Shown: positions 1-5,937 of the stretch, in pieces | Layout: every line of letters starts with the position of its first letter | How positions within the stretch are numbered: the first letter of the stretch is position 1 | Source of the DNA: an uncultured Ignavibacteria bacterium | GTDB lineage: Bacteria > Bacteroidota > Ignavibacteria > Kapaibacteriales > UBA2268 | NCBI GenBank assembly: GCA_903911805.1 | Contig: CAIWET010000427.1 | Coordinates: forward strand, 1 to 7,354 | Reading direction: 5' to 3' | Length of the DNA stretch: 7,354 nucleotides | Position numbers and translations under genes: made by a program | Notes under the pieces: model-generated | The model's input: the letters and a program-made list of their open reading frames with translations, nothing else | The model's database searches: none | Told to the model about the DNA's origin: nothing

Positions 1-541
1 CATAATCAATTGTTTTATTAAAGTGCTGAGTCATATCTTTATAAGAATAATGAATCAGATATCCTTTTAATGTTTCGGTTTGCCCATTAACTTCCAAACT
101 CTCGTGTACATCTCCACCAACCCATTTAGGTTGTGATGATTTCTTAACAAATCTTAATTTTTTATCTGGTTGCCAGGCATAATTTAGCAACTTATCAATG
201 TAAAAGGTTTTCCTGTTTATTTCAAAGCCACGAATAGATGAATCATTATTCATTATGTTTTTAATAGACTCAAGCAATTCAGTAGATACCACTTCATCGC
301 AATCTAAACATAAAATCCAATCTCCTGAGCATTTCTCTAAAGAAGAATTTTTTTGATTGGCAAATCCTTTCCATTTCTCCACAAAGAATTTTGCTCCATA
401 AGATTCAGCCACTGACTTTGTGCTATCTGTTGATTCAGAATCAACAATGATTATCTCATCAGTAATTTCCTTGATTGAATCTAATGTTCTAGGAAGATTT
501 TTCTCTTCGTTGTGTGATATTAAACTGACTGAAAGTCTCAT
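1..541 (-). CDS. Family 2 glycosyltransferase, WaaE/KdtX-like (3' end cut by window edge)
   Basis: This is a partial gene: the first 180 residues are present and the C-terminus lies beyond base 1. The family is usually about 250 residues, so some 70 are missing. The GT-A fold signature is clear: an N-terminal strand with SHNEE (9-13), the nucleotide-binding VDSESTDST (33-41), WKGFANQKN (57-65), and the metal-binding DxD-type motif LDCDE (79-83; the usual form is LDADE). GGDVHE (142-147) follows, as in WaaE-type sugar transferases. Family members move a sugar from an activated donor onto lipopolysaccharide core or similar glycolipids at the cytoplasmic face of the inner membrane; the exact sugar cannot be read here. 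No Shine-Dalgarno site precedes the ATG. Its start overlaps the stop of the M15 peptidase gene by 4 nt (ATGA), suggesting translational coupling at the distal end of the operon. Family call is secure, substrate is not. Confidence 0.9.
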   Translation of the reverse strand, partial: MRLSVSLISHNEEKNLPRTLDSIKEITDEIIIVDSESTDSTKSVAESYGAKFFVEKWKGFANQKNSSLEKCSGDWILCLDCDEVVSTELLESIKNIMNNDSSIRGFEINRKTFYIDKLLNYAWQPDKKLRFVKKSSQPKWVGGDVHESLEVNGQTETLKGYLIHYSYKDMTQHFNKTIDY

Positions 542-1146
542 TTATCTTTTACTATTAAATCAAAATGATGATTATCTGCATATTTAGAGAACTCGCCACC
601 CCATCTCCATCCAAGCTCTTTAAAGAGTCTTACTAATTCGTGGTTAGCATTGAATGTTCCTGGTCTTTTAGTGTCATATTTGGCATTTTTGGGGTCGTGA
701 GAACCACTTTTAAAAACTACTGGATTAAAAAATGGATTAATATCCACAGCCAAGCCAAATGAGTGATTTGATAATCTATTTGTTCCTGCAATATTACGAT
801 AGCAAAATGCAGATGTATTATTATCTTCCATAGAGGAAGAATCATTCCAATTATATTTAACAATTGGAATCATTTTATTAATAGGGAATTTCAGTTCACG
901 CATTTTTGCGAAAACGATTTTTAAGTCACTTTCAGCAATTTTATTTACAACAATTTGCCCTCTATGAATTTTGTTATCAATTGAATAATACTCAACATTC
1001 ATCAAAATCAAGCTCTGAACAACATCTATTGTAGCAGTTGTGCCTTTAATAGCTTCTTCAAGAGTTAGGTCGCTATCAATTATTACTTTTTCTTCAGAAA
1101 ACAAAGCAACACTCATAATAAAGAATAATATAAATAATGATTTCAC
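538..1146 (-). CDS. Secreted M15-family zinc peptidase (D,D- or L,D-carboxypeptidase type)
   Basis: The protein has 202 residues with a signal peptide (about 1-17: KS, then a hydrophobic stretch ending near LFS). The rest matches the M15C peptidase domain: MEDNNTSAFCYR (106-117), then SNHSFGLAVDINP (126-138) carrying zinc ligands H128 and D135, then GWRWGGEF (179-186), and DNHHF (191-195) with catalytic D191 and zinc ligand H194. All expected active-site residues are present. Relatives cleave peptide stems of peptidoglycan, so the likely site of action is the periplasm. The start is GTG, chosen because an AAGGAG site lies 9 nt upstream and because it begins a proper signal peptide. The next ATG (residue 11) would destroy the signal and has no ribosome site. 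The gene abuts the sirtuin stop codon with no gap and overlaps the glycosyltransferase start by 4 nt. Bond specificity (D,D, L,D or endolysin-like) cannot be decided. Confidence 0.9.
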   Translation of the reverse strand: MKSLFILFFIMSVALFSEEKVIIDSDLTLEEAIKGTTATIDVVQSLILMNVEYYSIDNKIHRGQIVVNKIAESDLKIVFAKMRELKFPINKMIPIVKYNWNDSSSMEDNNTSAFCYRNIAGTNRLSNHSFGLAVDINPFFNPVVFKSGSHDPKNAKYDTKRPGTFNANHELVRLFKELGWRWGGEFSKYADNHHFDLIVKDK

Positions 1147-1887
1147 TTATTTTTGCTCCTTCAAAATTCTAACAATTTCAGGCATCGCAATTCCTGATGG
1201 ATATGCTAATTGAACATCAGCTTTTTTAGAGAAAGATGTTTGATTTGGATTGACTTCTACCACAAATGCTCCATTGCGTTGAGCCATTAATGGCAAACTA
1301 GCCGCTGGATAAACTTCAGTTGATGTTCCGATTGTAAAGAATACATCGCAGGCTTCTGCAGCTAATTCTGCATTATTCAAAGCAGCAACAGGAAGCATTT
1401 CGCCGAACCAAACAACATTAGGACGGATATTTCCACCACATTCAGGGCATTTTGGTAACTGCTGATCTGGGAGATTCGTTTCTCCATTAAAAGGTTTTTT
1501 GCAACTAAAACAATGATTTTCAACAATATTTCCGTGAAGTTCCAAAACTTTTTTTGAACCAGCTTGTTGGTGCAATCTATCAACATTTTGAGTTATCAAT
1601 GTAAATACATCAAACATATTTTCCATATCAGCAATTGCAAAGTGTCCTGGATTTGGCTTTGAATCATTAATTACTCCTACTCTCATTTGGTACCATTCCC
1701 AAACTAATTGAGGATTGGACATAAAACCATCAACACTTGCTAATTCTCTTGGATCAAATTTTGCCCATAAACCATCAGGATCTCTAAAAGTTTTGATTCC
1801 ACTTTCGGCAGAAACTCCAGCACCAGTTAGTATTGCAACATTATTTGCTTTTTTTAAACGATTAATAAGAACATCAGGAATTATCAT
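1147..1887 (-). CDS. cobB: Sir2-family NAD-dependent protein deacylase (class III, CobB/SIRT5-like)
   Basis: This is a 246-residue sirtuin of typical bacterial length. Seen in order: NAD-binding GAGVSAESG (22-30) and TFRD (33-36), ITQNVDRLH (98-106), and catalytic H118 in LELHGN (115-120). The structural zinc site is C126-x2-C129 and C147-x2-C150. VVWFGE (158-163), IGTST (186-190) and VNPNQ (212-216) bind NAD. Sirtuins remove acyl groups from lysine using NAD, giving nicotinamide and O-acyl-ADP-ribose. Y66 and R69 (WYQMR) form the YxxR motif of class III sirtuins, which in SIRT5 and CobB recognises acidic acyl groups such as succinyl. Desuccinylase as well as deacetylase activity is therefore a reasonable inference. 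The protein has no signal peptide and acts in the cytoplasm. Its ATG overlaps the MCE gene stop by 1 nt (TAATG) behind a strong AAAGGAGG site. Family call is very safe; the role inside an envelope operon is unknown. Confidence 0.96.
   Translation of the reverse strand: MIIPDVLINRLKKANNVAILTGAGVSAESGIKTFRDPDGLWAKFDPRELASVDGFMSNPQLVWEWYQMRVGVINDSKPNPGHFAIADMENMFDVFTLITQNVDRLHQQAGSKKVLELHGNIVENHCFSCKKPFNGETNLPDQQLPKCPECGGNIRPNVVWFGEMLPVAALNNAELAAEACDVFFTIGTSTEVYPAASLPLMAQRNGAFVVEVNPNQTSFSKKADVQLAYPSGIAMPEIVRILKEQK
1156..1161 (-). promoter_or_regulatory. Ribosome binding site that supports the GTG start of the M15 peptidase
   Basis: AAGGAG lies 9 nt before the GTG at 1146-1144, inside the end of the sirtuin gene. 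It decides for GTG over the ATG ten codons downstream, which has no such site. Confidence 0.8.
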
Positions 1888-2861
1888 TATTTTTCCTCCT
1901 TTGGTGGTTCACTTAATAATATTTGAGATGGACTAGTATTAATTGCTTTAATTGATTTCTGCAAACTTTTGTTTGTAGATTTTAAATCCTGAAGAATTTC
2001 ATTTATTGAATAAATTACATTCTCAGAGCGAGCACTCAATCTATTGATAGCTTGGCGAGTATCCAAAATTGTTGTGTCAATTAATGAGAAAGTTCTGTCT
2101 GTTTTTCCCTTTAAATTCAAATCATTTACTTTATTAGTTAGAGTTTCAGAGAAATCTTTTAATACTTCAACTGTTCTTTTCAACTGTGCAGTTGTAATGC
2201 TTAGATTTGAAATAATATTTGATGAATCAGCTTTACCCAAAAAACCATTAATTTTGACTGAAGATTGCTCTAATTGAGAAATGATATTATATAATTTCTC
2301 ATTATTGAAAAAATCTGTTGTTGTACCAAGAAAATTCAAAGTTGCCTGAGAAATTTCGCCTGTCTGAATTTCCATTAATTTATTCATTGCATCTCTAAAG
2401 GCAATTTCAATTTCCTGAATACCAGAAGGAATTGATTTAATATATTTATATTTCATATTAAAATTAATCAAAGGATTAGTGTTTGCTAATTTTTTATCTT
2501 TTGGATAATTAACCTCTAAAAACTTTGCACCTGTTAAACCGGCCATTTCAGCTCGGATTCTCATAGAATCAGTTATTACAAGAGTTTTATTAATATCCAT
2601 AACAACTTCAACAAATTTACCATTTGGAGCAACTCCAATCTGAGAAATGCTACCAACAGGCACGCCCTGATATTTTACTGGTGAGCCAACTTCTAAACCT
2701 TGGATAGAATTATCAAAATATGTAACATATTTTTCATTTTCCTGCAAAAAATGAGAAGCTCCCAACCAAATTATAGTTGTTAAAATTATTATTACACTAG
2801 TAAATACAAAAAATCCAATTAAAAACGGACTCGACAATTTTCTTCTTTTAAACTTAGTCAT
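1887..2861 (-). CDS. mlaD: MlaD-type MCE-domain lipid-binding protein
   Basis: The protein has 324 residues. A basic N-terminus (KFKRRK) and one membrane helix (about 12-33) anchor it in the inner membrane. The MCE domain follows at about 43-120, with VTYFDNSIQGLEVGSPVKYQGVPVG-type sequence (46-70) and AGLTGAKFLEV (107-117). Residues about 145-310 are polar and predicted helical with coiled-coil character. MCE proteins form hexameric rings that carry phospholipid between inner and outer membrane, driven by an ABC transporter. At 324 residues it is much longer than E. coli MlaD (about 183). The long helical tail resembles MCE proteins that build periplasmic tubes or needles, although this one has a single MCE domain. 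The tail ends in a short charged PPKEEK, whose codons hold the sirtuin ribosome site. It lies 14 nt behind the ATPase gene with a strong AAGGAGGAGG site. The transported lipid is unknown. Confidence 0.92.
   Translation of the reverse strand: MTKFKRRKLSSPFLIGFFVFTSVIIILTTIIWLGASHFLQENEKYVTYFDNSIQGLEVGSPVKYQGVPVGSISQIGVAPNGKFVEVVMDINKTLVITDSMRIRAEMAGLTGAKFLEVNYPKDKKLANTNPLINFNMKYKYIKSIPSGIQEIEIAFRDAMNKLMEIQTGEISQATLNFLGTTTDFFNNEKLYNIISQLEQSSVKINGFLGKADSSNIISNLSITTAQLKRTVEVLKDFSETLTNKVNDLNLKGKTDRTFSLIDTTILDTRQAINRLSARSENVIYSINEILQDLKSTNKSLQKSIKAINTSPSQILLSEPPKEEK
1895..1902 (-). promoter_or_regulatory. Ribosome binding site of the sirtuin gene
   Basis: AAAGGAGG lies 7 nt before the ATG and inside the last codons of the MCE gene, where it encodes part of the KEEK tail. 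With the TAATG junction it points to coupled translation. Confidence 0.88.
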
Positions 2862-2867
2862 TTTTAA

Positions 2868-2877
2868 CCTCCTCCTT
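2868..2877 (-). promoter_or_regulatory. Ribosome binding site of mlaD
   Basis: AAGGAGGAGG on the minus strand overlaps the TAA stop of mlaF. Two overlapping GGAGG cores lie 6 and 9 nt before the mlaD ATG. It is one of the strongest Shine-Dalgarno sites in the window and fixes the mlaD start. Confidence 0.88.
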
Positions 2878-3625
2878 AAGAACTTATTCGGTTAAAAAAA
2901 TTATAAACATCTTTATTTTTATGATTGAGCATTTCTTCGGGAGTACCTACTGCGATTAATCCTTTAGCATTTTTATCAAGCATAACTATTCTTTGAGAAA
3001 TTTTCATAATTGAAGCCAAATCGTGGCTAACAACAATCATTGTACTCTTTAATGCGGTATTCAAATTAATAATCAAGTTATCTAAAGAAGCTGCACTAAT
3101 TGGATCTAATCCAGATGATGGTTCATCAAAGCACAGTATTTCAGGATCAAGGGTTAAAGCTCTAGCTATACCAGCTCTTTTTTTCATACCACCGCTGATT
3201 TCAGCAGGTATAAAGTCCTCGTAACCTTTCAATCCAACCAATGAAAGCTTCATATCAATCATCCTTGTAATTTGGCGATTATCTAATTGAGTGTACCTTT
3301 TTAAAACTAACGCAATGTTCTCTGCTACTGTCATTGAAGCTAACAAACCTGAGAATTGGAATAATATGCCAAATTTTCTTAAAATTTCTAATCTTGCATT
3401 GCCCTCAGATTCTGTAAAGTCCTCACCACCAATTATTATTTGCCCTTGATAAGGTTTTTCTAAACCAATAATTTGCCTTAAAAGCGTACTCTTGCCGCAT
3501 CCACTACCGCCAACAATAACAAAAATCTCGCCTTTATAAATTTCAAAATTTACATTTTCGAGAATTGTTCTGTCGCCGTATCTAACGGTTAAGTCCTTTA
3601 CTTCAATTATTGGCTTTTTCAGCAT
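2876..3625 (-). CDS. mlaF: MlaF-type ABC transporter ATPase (lipid transport)
   Basis: This 249-residue single-domain ABC ATPase has Walker A GGSGCGKST (39-47), Q-loop Q90 in FQFSGLL, and signature SGGMKKRAG (144-152). Walker B is ILCFDEPSSGLDP (163-175), with catalytic E168 and switch H201 in VSHD. The SGGMKKR form of the signature and the FQFSGLL Q-loop are typical of MlaF/Ttg2A/MKL ATPases that power MCE systems, and the next gene encodes an MCE protein, so the assignment agrees with context. It should work at the cytoplasmic face with an MlaE-type permease, which is not in this window. The ATG is the first possible start: an in-frame TAA lies two codons upstream. There is no Shine-Dalgarno sequence, only A-rich DNA. 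It is the first gene of the operon, 125 nt after the tRNA terminator. Confidence 0.94.
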   Translation of the reverse strand: MLKKPIIEVKDLTVRYGDRTILENVNFEIYKGEIFVIVGGSGCGKSTLLRQIIGLEKPYQGQIIIGGEDFTESEGNARLEILRKFGILFQFSGLLASMTVAENIALVLKRYTQLDNRQITRMIDMKLSLVGLKGYEDFIPAEISGGMKKRAGIARALTLDPEILCFDEPSSGLDPISAASLDNLIINLNTALKSTMIVVSHDLASIMKISQRIVMLDKNAKGLIAVGTPEEMLNHKNKDVYNFFNRISS

Positions 3626-3750
3626 TTTTTATTTTTATTTTCCGCAATAAACAAACTTTCAATTTAATTGTTTTATTTGATTAATCAAAGAAAAAAGTAA
3701 AATTTATCAATTATGTTAATTTTATTTTTTTTTAAAATCAGTAAAAACAA
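3626..3750 (-). promoter_or_regulatory. Leader and probable promoter region of the mlaF operon
   Basis: This is a 125-nt gene-free, very AT-rich stretch between the tRNA terminator and mlaF. A weak Bacteroidota-like promoter can be drawn on the minus strand: TTTG at 3689-3686, a 19-nt spacer, then TAAATTGA at 3666-3659. The latter keeps only TAnnTT of the TAnnTTTG consensus. The TTTG is part of a perfect 14-bp palindrome. No clear sigma-70 style pair was seen. The operon must start here or rely on read-through of the hairpin, so a promoter is likely but its exact place is uncertain. Confidence 0.4.
3676..3689. repeat. Perfect 14-bp palindrome upstream of mlaF (possible operator)
   Basis: TTTGATTAATCAAA equals its own reverse complement. 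It lies about 50 nt upstream of the mlaF start and overlaps the candidate upstream promoter element. Such a site could bind a dimeric regulator, but AT-rich DNA makes short palindromes fairly easy to find by chance. It resembles an FNR/CRP half-site pair (TTGAT/ATCAA), yet the centre is 2 nt rather than the 4 nt of an FNR box. Confidence 0.35.
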
Positions 3751-3779
3751 AAAAAGCCGCAAATAAATTGCGGCTTTTT
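3751..3779. terminator. Bidirectional intrinsic terminator
   Basis: AAAAAGCCGC (3751-3760) pairs perfectly with GCGGCTTTTT (3770-3779); two further A-T pairs leave a 5-nt loop. The G/C-rich core is flanked by T runs on both strands. On the minus strand the run is extended (TTTTTTTGTTTTT, 3755-3743). The hairpin begins one base after the tRNA 3' end, so it mainly terminates the tRNA-Asn transcript and separates it from the mlaF operon. Confidence 0.9.
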
Positions 3780-3780
3780 G

Positions 3781-3854
3781 CTCCTAAGCACAGACTTGAA
3801 CTGTGGACCCCCTGATTAACAGTCAGGTGCTCTAACCAGCTGAGCTACTCAGGA
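3781..3854 (-). tRNA. tRNA-Asn (anticodon GTT)
   Basis: The 74-nt gene folds as a complete cloverleaf. The acceptor stem is TCCTGAG/CTTAGGA with one G-T pair, the D stem GCTC/GAGC, and the anticodon stem CCTGA/TCAGG with loop CTGTTAA. The T stem is CACAG/CTGTG with loop TTCAAGT. The anticodon GTT (3820-3818) reads AAC/AAT asparagine codons. The discriminator is G. The CCA end is not encoded (CAA follows), so it must be added by the CCA-adding enzyme. The gene has its own upstream promoter and is followed at once by a terminator, so it is a stand-alone unit divergent from recO. Confidence 0.97.
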
Positions 3855-3867
3855 ATTTTAACGATTA

Positions 3868-3898
3868 CAAAATTAAGAATTTTTTTTATATTGCACAA
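3868..3898 (-). promoter_or_regulatory. Bacteroidota-type promoter of tRNA-Asn
   Basis: On the minus strand TTG (3898-3896) is followed after 20 nt by TAATTTTG (3875-3868). This fits the Bacteroidota housekeeping consensus of TTTG near -33 and TAnnTTTG near -7. The downstream element ends 13 nt before the tRNA, so transcription would begin a few bases ahead of the mature 5' end. Confidence 0.7.
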
Positions 3899-3934
3899 GA
3901 TTTTTTTTCACTTTTTTTAAAAGTTTTAATATTT

Positions 3935-4651
3935 ATGTTAATTACTGATTATGCTATTGTTTTAAATACCAAAAAATTTGGCGATACAAGCAAAATTATT
4001 AGTGTTTATACTAAAGAAAATGGCAAACTTTCATTAATTGCAAAAGGCGCTAGAAACTCCAAATCCAAGTATGGCGCTTCGCTTGAGCCATTGAGCTATA
4101 ACAAGATAAGCTACTATTTATACCATAATAAAGATTTGCATTTACTTGGTACGTCAGAATTCAATACTCATTTCAAACATTTATCGGATTCTATGGATCA
4201 TTTGACTTCTGCGTTGGCAGTTATGGAATCAATTTCATTATCTCAAGAACAATACCATAAAAATGAAGATTTATTTAATTTAATTATAGATACTTTAACT
4301 TTTTTAAATGAAATTAAATCCAATCCTTTTTCAACTTATGTTAAGTTTCAGATTGCTTTAATGAATATTTTAGGATTTGGTTTAAAATTTGATAGTAATT
4401 ATATCGTATTTCAAGATGATGTATATATTAATATAGAAAAAGGTGAACTTGATAATTCAAGGACTGGATTTAAAATGTATAAGATAAATTTTAATAAAAT
4501 GAAATATCTCTCAGAAAATTCCATAAGCGATTCTGCAAAAGTGGAATTTGATGATATTTCGGCTCATCGAATTGCAGGATTTATTAATAGATATTTCCAA
4601 CATCACCTTGATAAGCATTATTTTATAAATTCGTTAGGAATGTTTGAATGA
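3935..4651 (+). CDS. recO: DNA repair protein RecO
   Basis: The protein has 238 residues, normal for RecO. The N-terminal OB fold is clear: DYAIVLNTKKFGDTSKIISVYT-type start (5-26), then GKLSLIAKGAR (30-40) with the basic KGARNSKSKYG loop and LEPLSYNKISYYL. The mainly helical C-terminal domain follows, with the conserved FSTYVKFQIALMNILGFG region. RecO acts in the RecF pathway: it binds single-stranded DNA, displaces SSB with RecR, loads RecA and anneals strands. The zinc site found in many RecO proteins is absent; the polypeptide has no cysteine at all. The ATG follows T-rich DNA with no Shine-Dalgarno site, usual for a lead gene in Bacteroidota. Its stop overlaps the start of the CNNM/CBS gene by 4 nt (ATGA). 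Confidence 0.9.
   Translation: MLITDYAIVLNTKKFGDTSKIISVYTKENGKLSLIAKGARNSKSKYGASLEPLSYNKISYYLYHNKDLHLLGTSEFNTHFKHLSDSMDHLTSALAVMESISLSQEQYHKNEDLFNLIIDTLTFLNEIKSNPFSTYVKFQIALMNILGFGLKFDSNYIVFQDDVYINIEKGELDNSRTGFKMYKINFNKMKYLSENSISDSAKVEFDDISAHRIAGFINRYFQHHLDKHYFINSLGMFE
4636..4639 (+). promoter_or_regulatory. Ribosome binding site of the CNNM/CBS gene
   Basis: AGGA lies 8 nt before the ATG at 4648, inside the end of recO. It is short, but with the ATGA overlap it supports this start and coupled translation. Confidence 0.55.
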
Positions 4652-5937
4652 TTTTAAATATTATTATAACGATTTTTTTAGTTTTGCTTAATGGATTCTT
4701 TGTTGCTGCAGAGTTTGCAATAGTAAAAGTTAGAATGTCCCAAATTGAAATGAGAATTCGCTCAGGAAGCAAATTAGCAAAGCTTTCTAAAGGACTTATC
4801 ACACATCTAGATGCCTATTTATCAGCAACACAACTTGGAATAACTCTCGCTAGTCTTGGCTTAGGATGGATCGGTGAAAGCTTAGTGGCCGATATAATTA
4901 TTCAATTGATGCATTATTTTAATATTGCTATTGATCCAGCAACAGCACACAGCGCTGCTTTGCCAATTGCTTTTATTTCTATTACTTTTTTACATATAGT
5001 TTTTGGAGAATTAGCTCCAAAATCTTTGGCTATTCAAAGAGCAGAGCAAGTTACTTTATTGGTTTCTATTCCATTACGAATATTTTACGTTGTATTTAAA
5101 CCATTTATTTGGATTTTAAATAGTTTTGCAAATTTTTTAATTAGAGTTACAGGGCTCCATAGTATTTCCGAATCGGATTCGCTTCATTCTCCAGAAGAAT
5201 TAAGATATTTAATTGAAGAAAGCAATAAAAGCGGTGTTTTAGATGATGTTGAGCATACACTAATCGAAAACGTTTTTGAATTTGCTGATACCCCAGTTAA
5301 ACAAATTATGGTACCTCGTGGCAAAATAGCGGCATTGGATATTAGTATGTCTGCAAATGAAATCTTGAATTCATTTATGGATGAAGGCTATTCTAGAATG
5401 CCAATTTACAATGATACAATTGATAATATTATCGGAGTAATTTATGCTAAAGATTTGATAAATCTAATGTACCACAGCAAGTTAATCATTATTCACGATA
5501 TTATTAGACCTATAAACTCTGTTAGTGAGGAAGAACTAATCAGTAAAACTTTGCGTGATATGCAGAGGAATAAAACTCACGTTGCAGTAGCTATTGATGA
5601 ATTTGGTGGCACTGCTGGTTTAGTTACTTTAGAGGATATTATTGAAGAAATTGTAGGAGAAATTCAAGATGAATATGATGATGAAAAAGTTGTTGTAGAA
5701 AACTTGAATGAAAAGGAATTCGTTGTTCAAGCTGCTACAATCATATCAGATGTGAATGATTATTTGCCAATACCTTTAGAAGAATCAGACGACTACGAGA
5801 GTGTCGGTGGATTAGTAATCAATAAAATTGGAAGAATTCCAAAGCAAAATGAAATGATTGACATTGGCCATTACATTTGCAATATAATTAAAACTAATAA
5901 GAGATTTATTGAAGAAATTAAACTTATTTTAAAATAA
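4648..5937 (+). CDS. CNNM/CBS-domain membrane protein, CorC/HlyC transporter family
   Basis: The protein has 429 residues with the full three-part layout of the family. The CNNM (DUF21) membrane domain spans about 1-170. It carries NGFFVAAEFAIV (15-26), TQLGITLASLGLGWIGE (61-77) and FGELAPKSLAIQ (119-130), all strongly conserved in the family. A CBS pair (about 215-340) follows, with IMVPRGKIAALD (220-231), YSRMPIYND (248-256) and HVAVAIDEFGGTAGLVTLEDIIEEIVGEI (311-339). The C-terminal CorC/HlyC domain is at about 350-428. Relatives (CorC, YhdP/MpfA, TlyC, CNNM) export magnesium or sodium-coupled magnesium across the inner membrane, and the CBS pair senses ATP-Mg. Some are still named hemolysins, but there is no sign here of a toxin. 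The gene is coupled to recO by ATGA and ends in a 14-nt tail-to-tail overlap with the histidine kinase. Exact ion is inferred only. Confidence 0.93.
   Translation: MILNIIITIFLVLLNGFFVAAEFAIVKVRMSQIEMRIRSGSKLAKLSKGLITHLDAYLSATQLGITLASLGLGWIGESLVADIIIQLMHYFNIAIDPATAHSAALPIAFISITFLHIVFGELAPKSLAIQRAEQVTLLVSIPLRIFYVVFKPFIWILNSFANFLIRVTGLHSISESDSLHSPEELRYLIEESNKSGVLDDVEHTLIENVFEFADTPVKQIMVPRGKIAALDISMSANEILNSFMDEGYSRMPIYNDTIDNIIGVIYAKDLINLMYHSKLIIIHDIIRPINSVSEEELISKTLRDMQRNKTHVAVAIDEFGGTAGLVTLEDIIEEIVGEIQDEYDDEKVVVENLNEKEFVVQAATIISDVNDYLPIPLEESDDYESVGGLVINKIGRIPKQNEMIDIGHYICNIIKTNKRFIEEIKLILK
5924..5937. repeat. Perfect palindrome forming the overlap of two convergent genes
   Basis: TTATTTTAAAATAA is its own reverse complement and exactly spans the overlap of the CNNM/CBS gene and the histidine kinase gene. 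Read from either side it encodes I-L-K-stop. It is wholly A/T, so as an RNA hairpin it would be weak, and no G/C-rich terminator is visible nearby. Confidence 0.9.

Noticed and set aside
1715..1936. Open frame on the plus strand, antisense to the sirtuin and MCE genes
   Set aside because: It is opposite conserved coding sequence, has no ribosome site and its translation resembles no protein family.
3678..3688. FNR/CRP-like operator upstream of mlaF
   Set aside because: The half-sites TTGAT/ATCAA are present but the centre is 2 nt and not 4, and no regulator gene is nearby.
3751..3779. Hairpin as part of a riboswitch or attenuator of the mlaF operon
   Set aside because: It starts one base after the tRNA 3' end and has simple terminator form; no aptamer-like structure is visible in the leader.
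3781..3854. tRNA gene as an integration site of a mobile element
   Set aside because: No integrase gene and no repeated copy of the tRNA 3' end were found in the window; the flanking genes are housekeeping genes.
5924..5937. Palindrome at the convergent gene ends as a strong intrinsic terminator
   Set aside because: It is only A/T pairs with no loop and no G/C core; stability would be low, so it is listed as a repeat only.
4648..5937. Hemolysin toxin (a common database name for this family)
   Set aside because: The CNNM, CBS pair and CorC/HlyC domain layout indicates an inner-membrane ion transporter; nothing suggests secretion or cell lysis.
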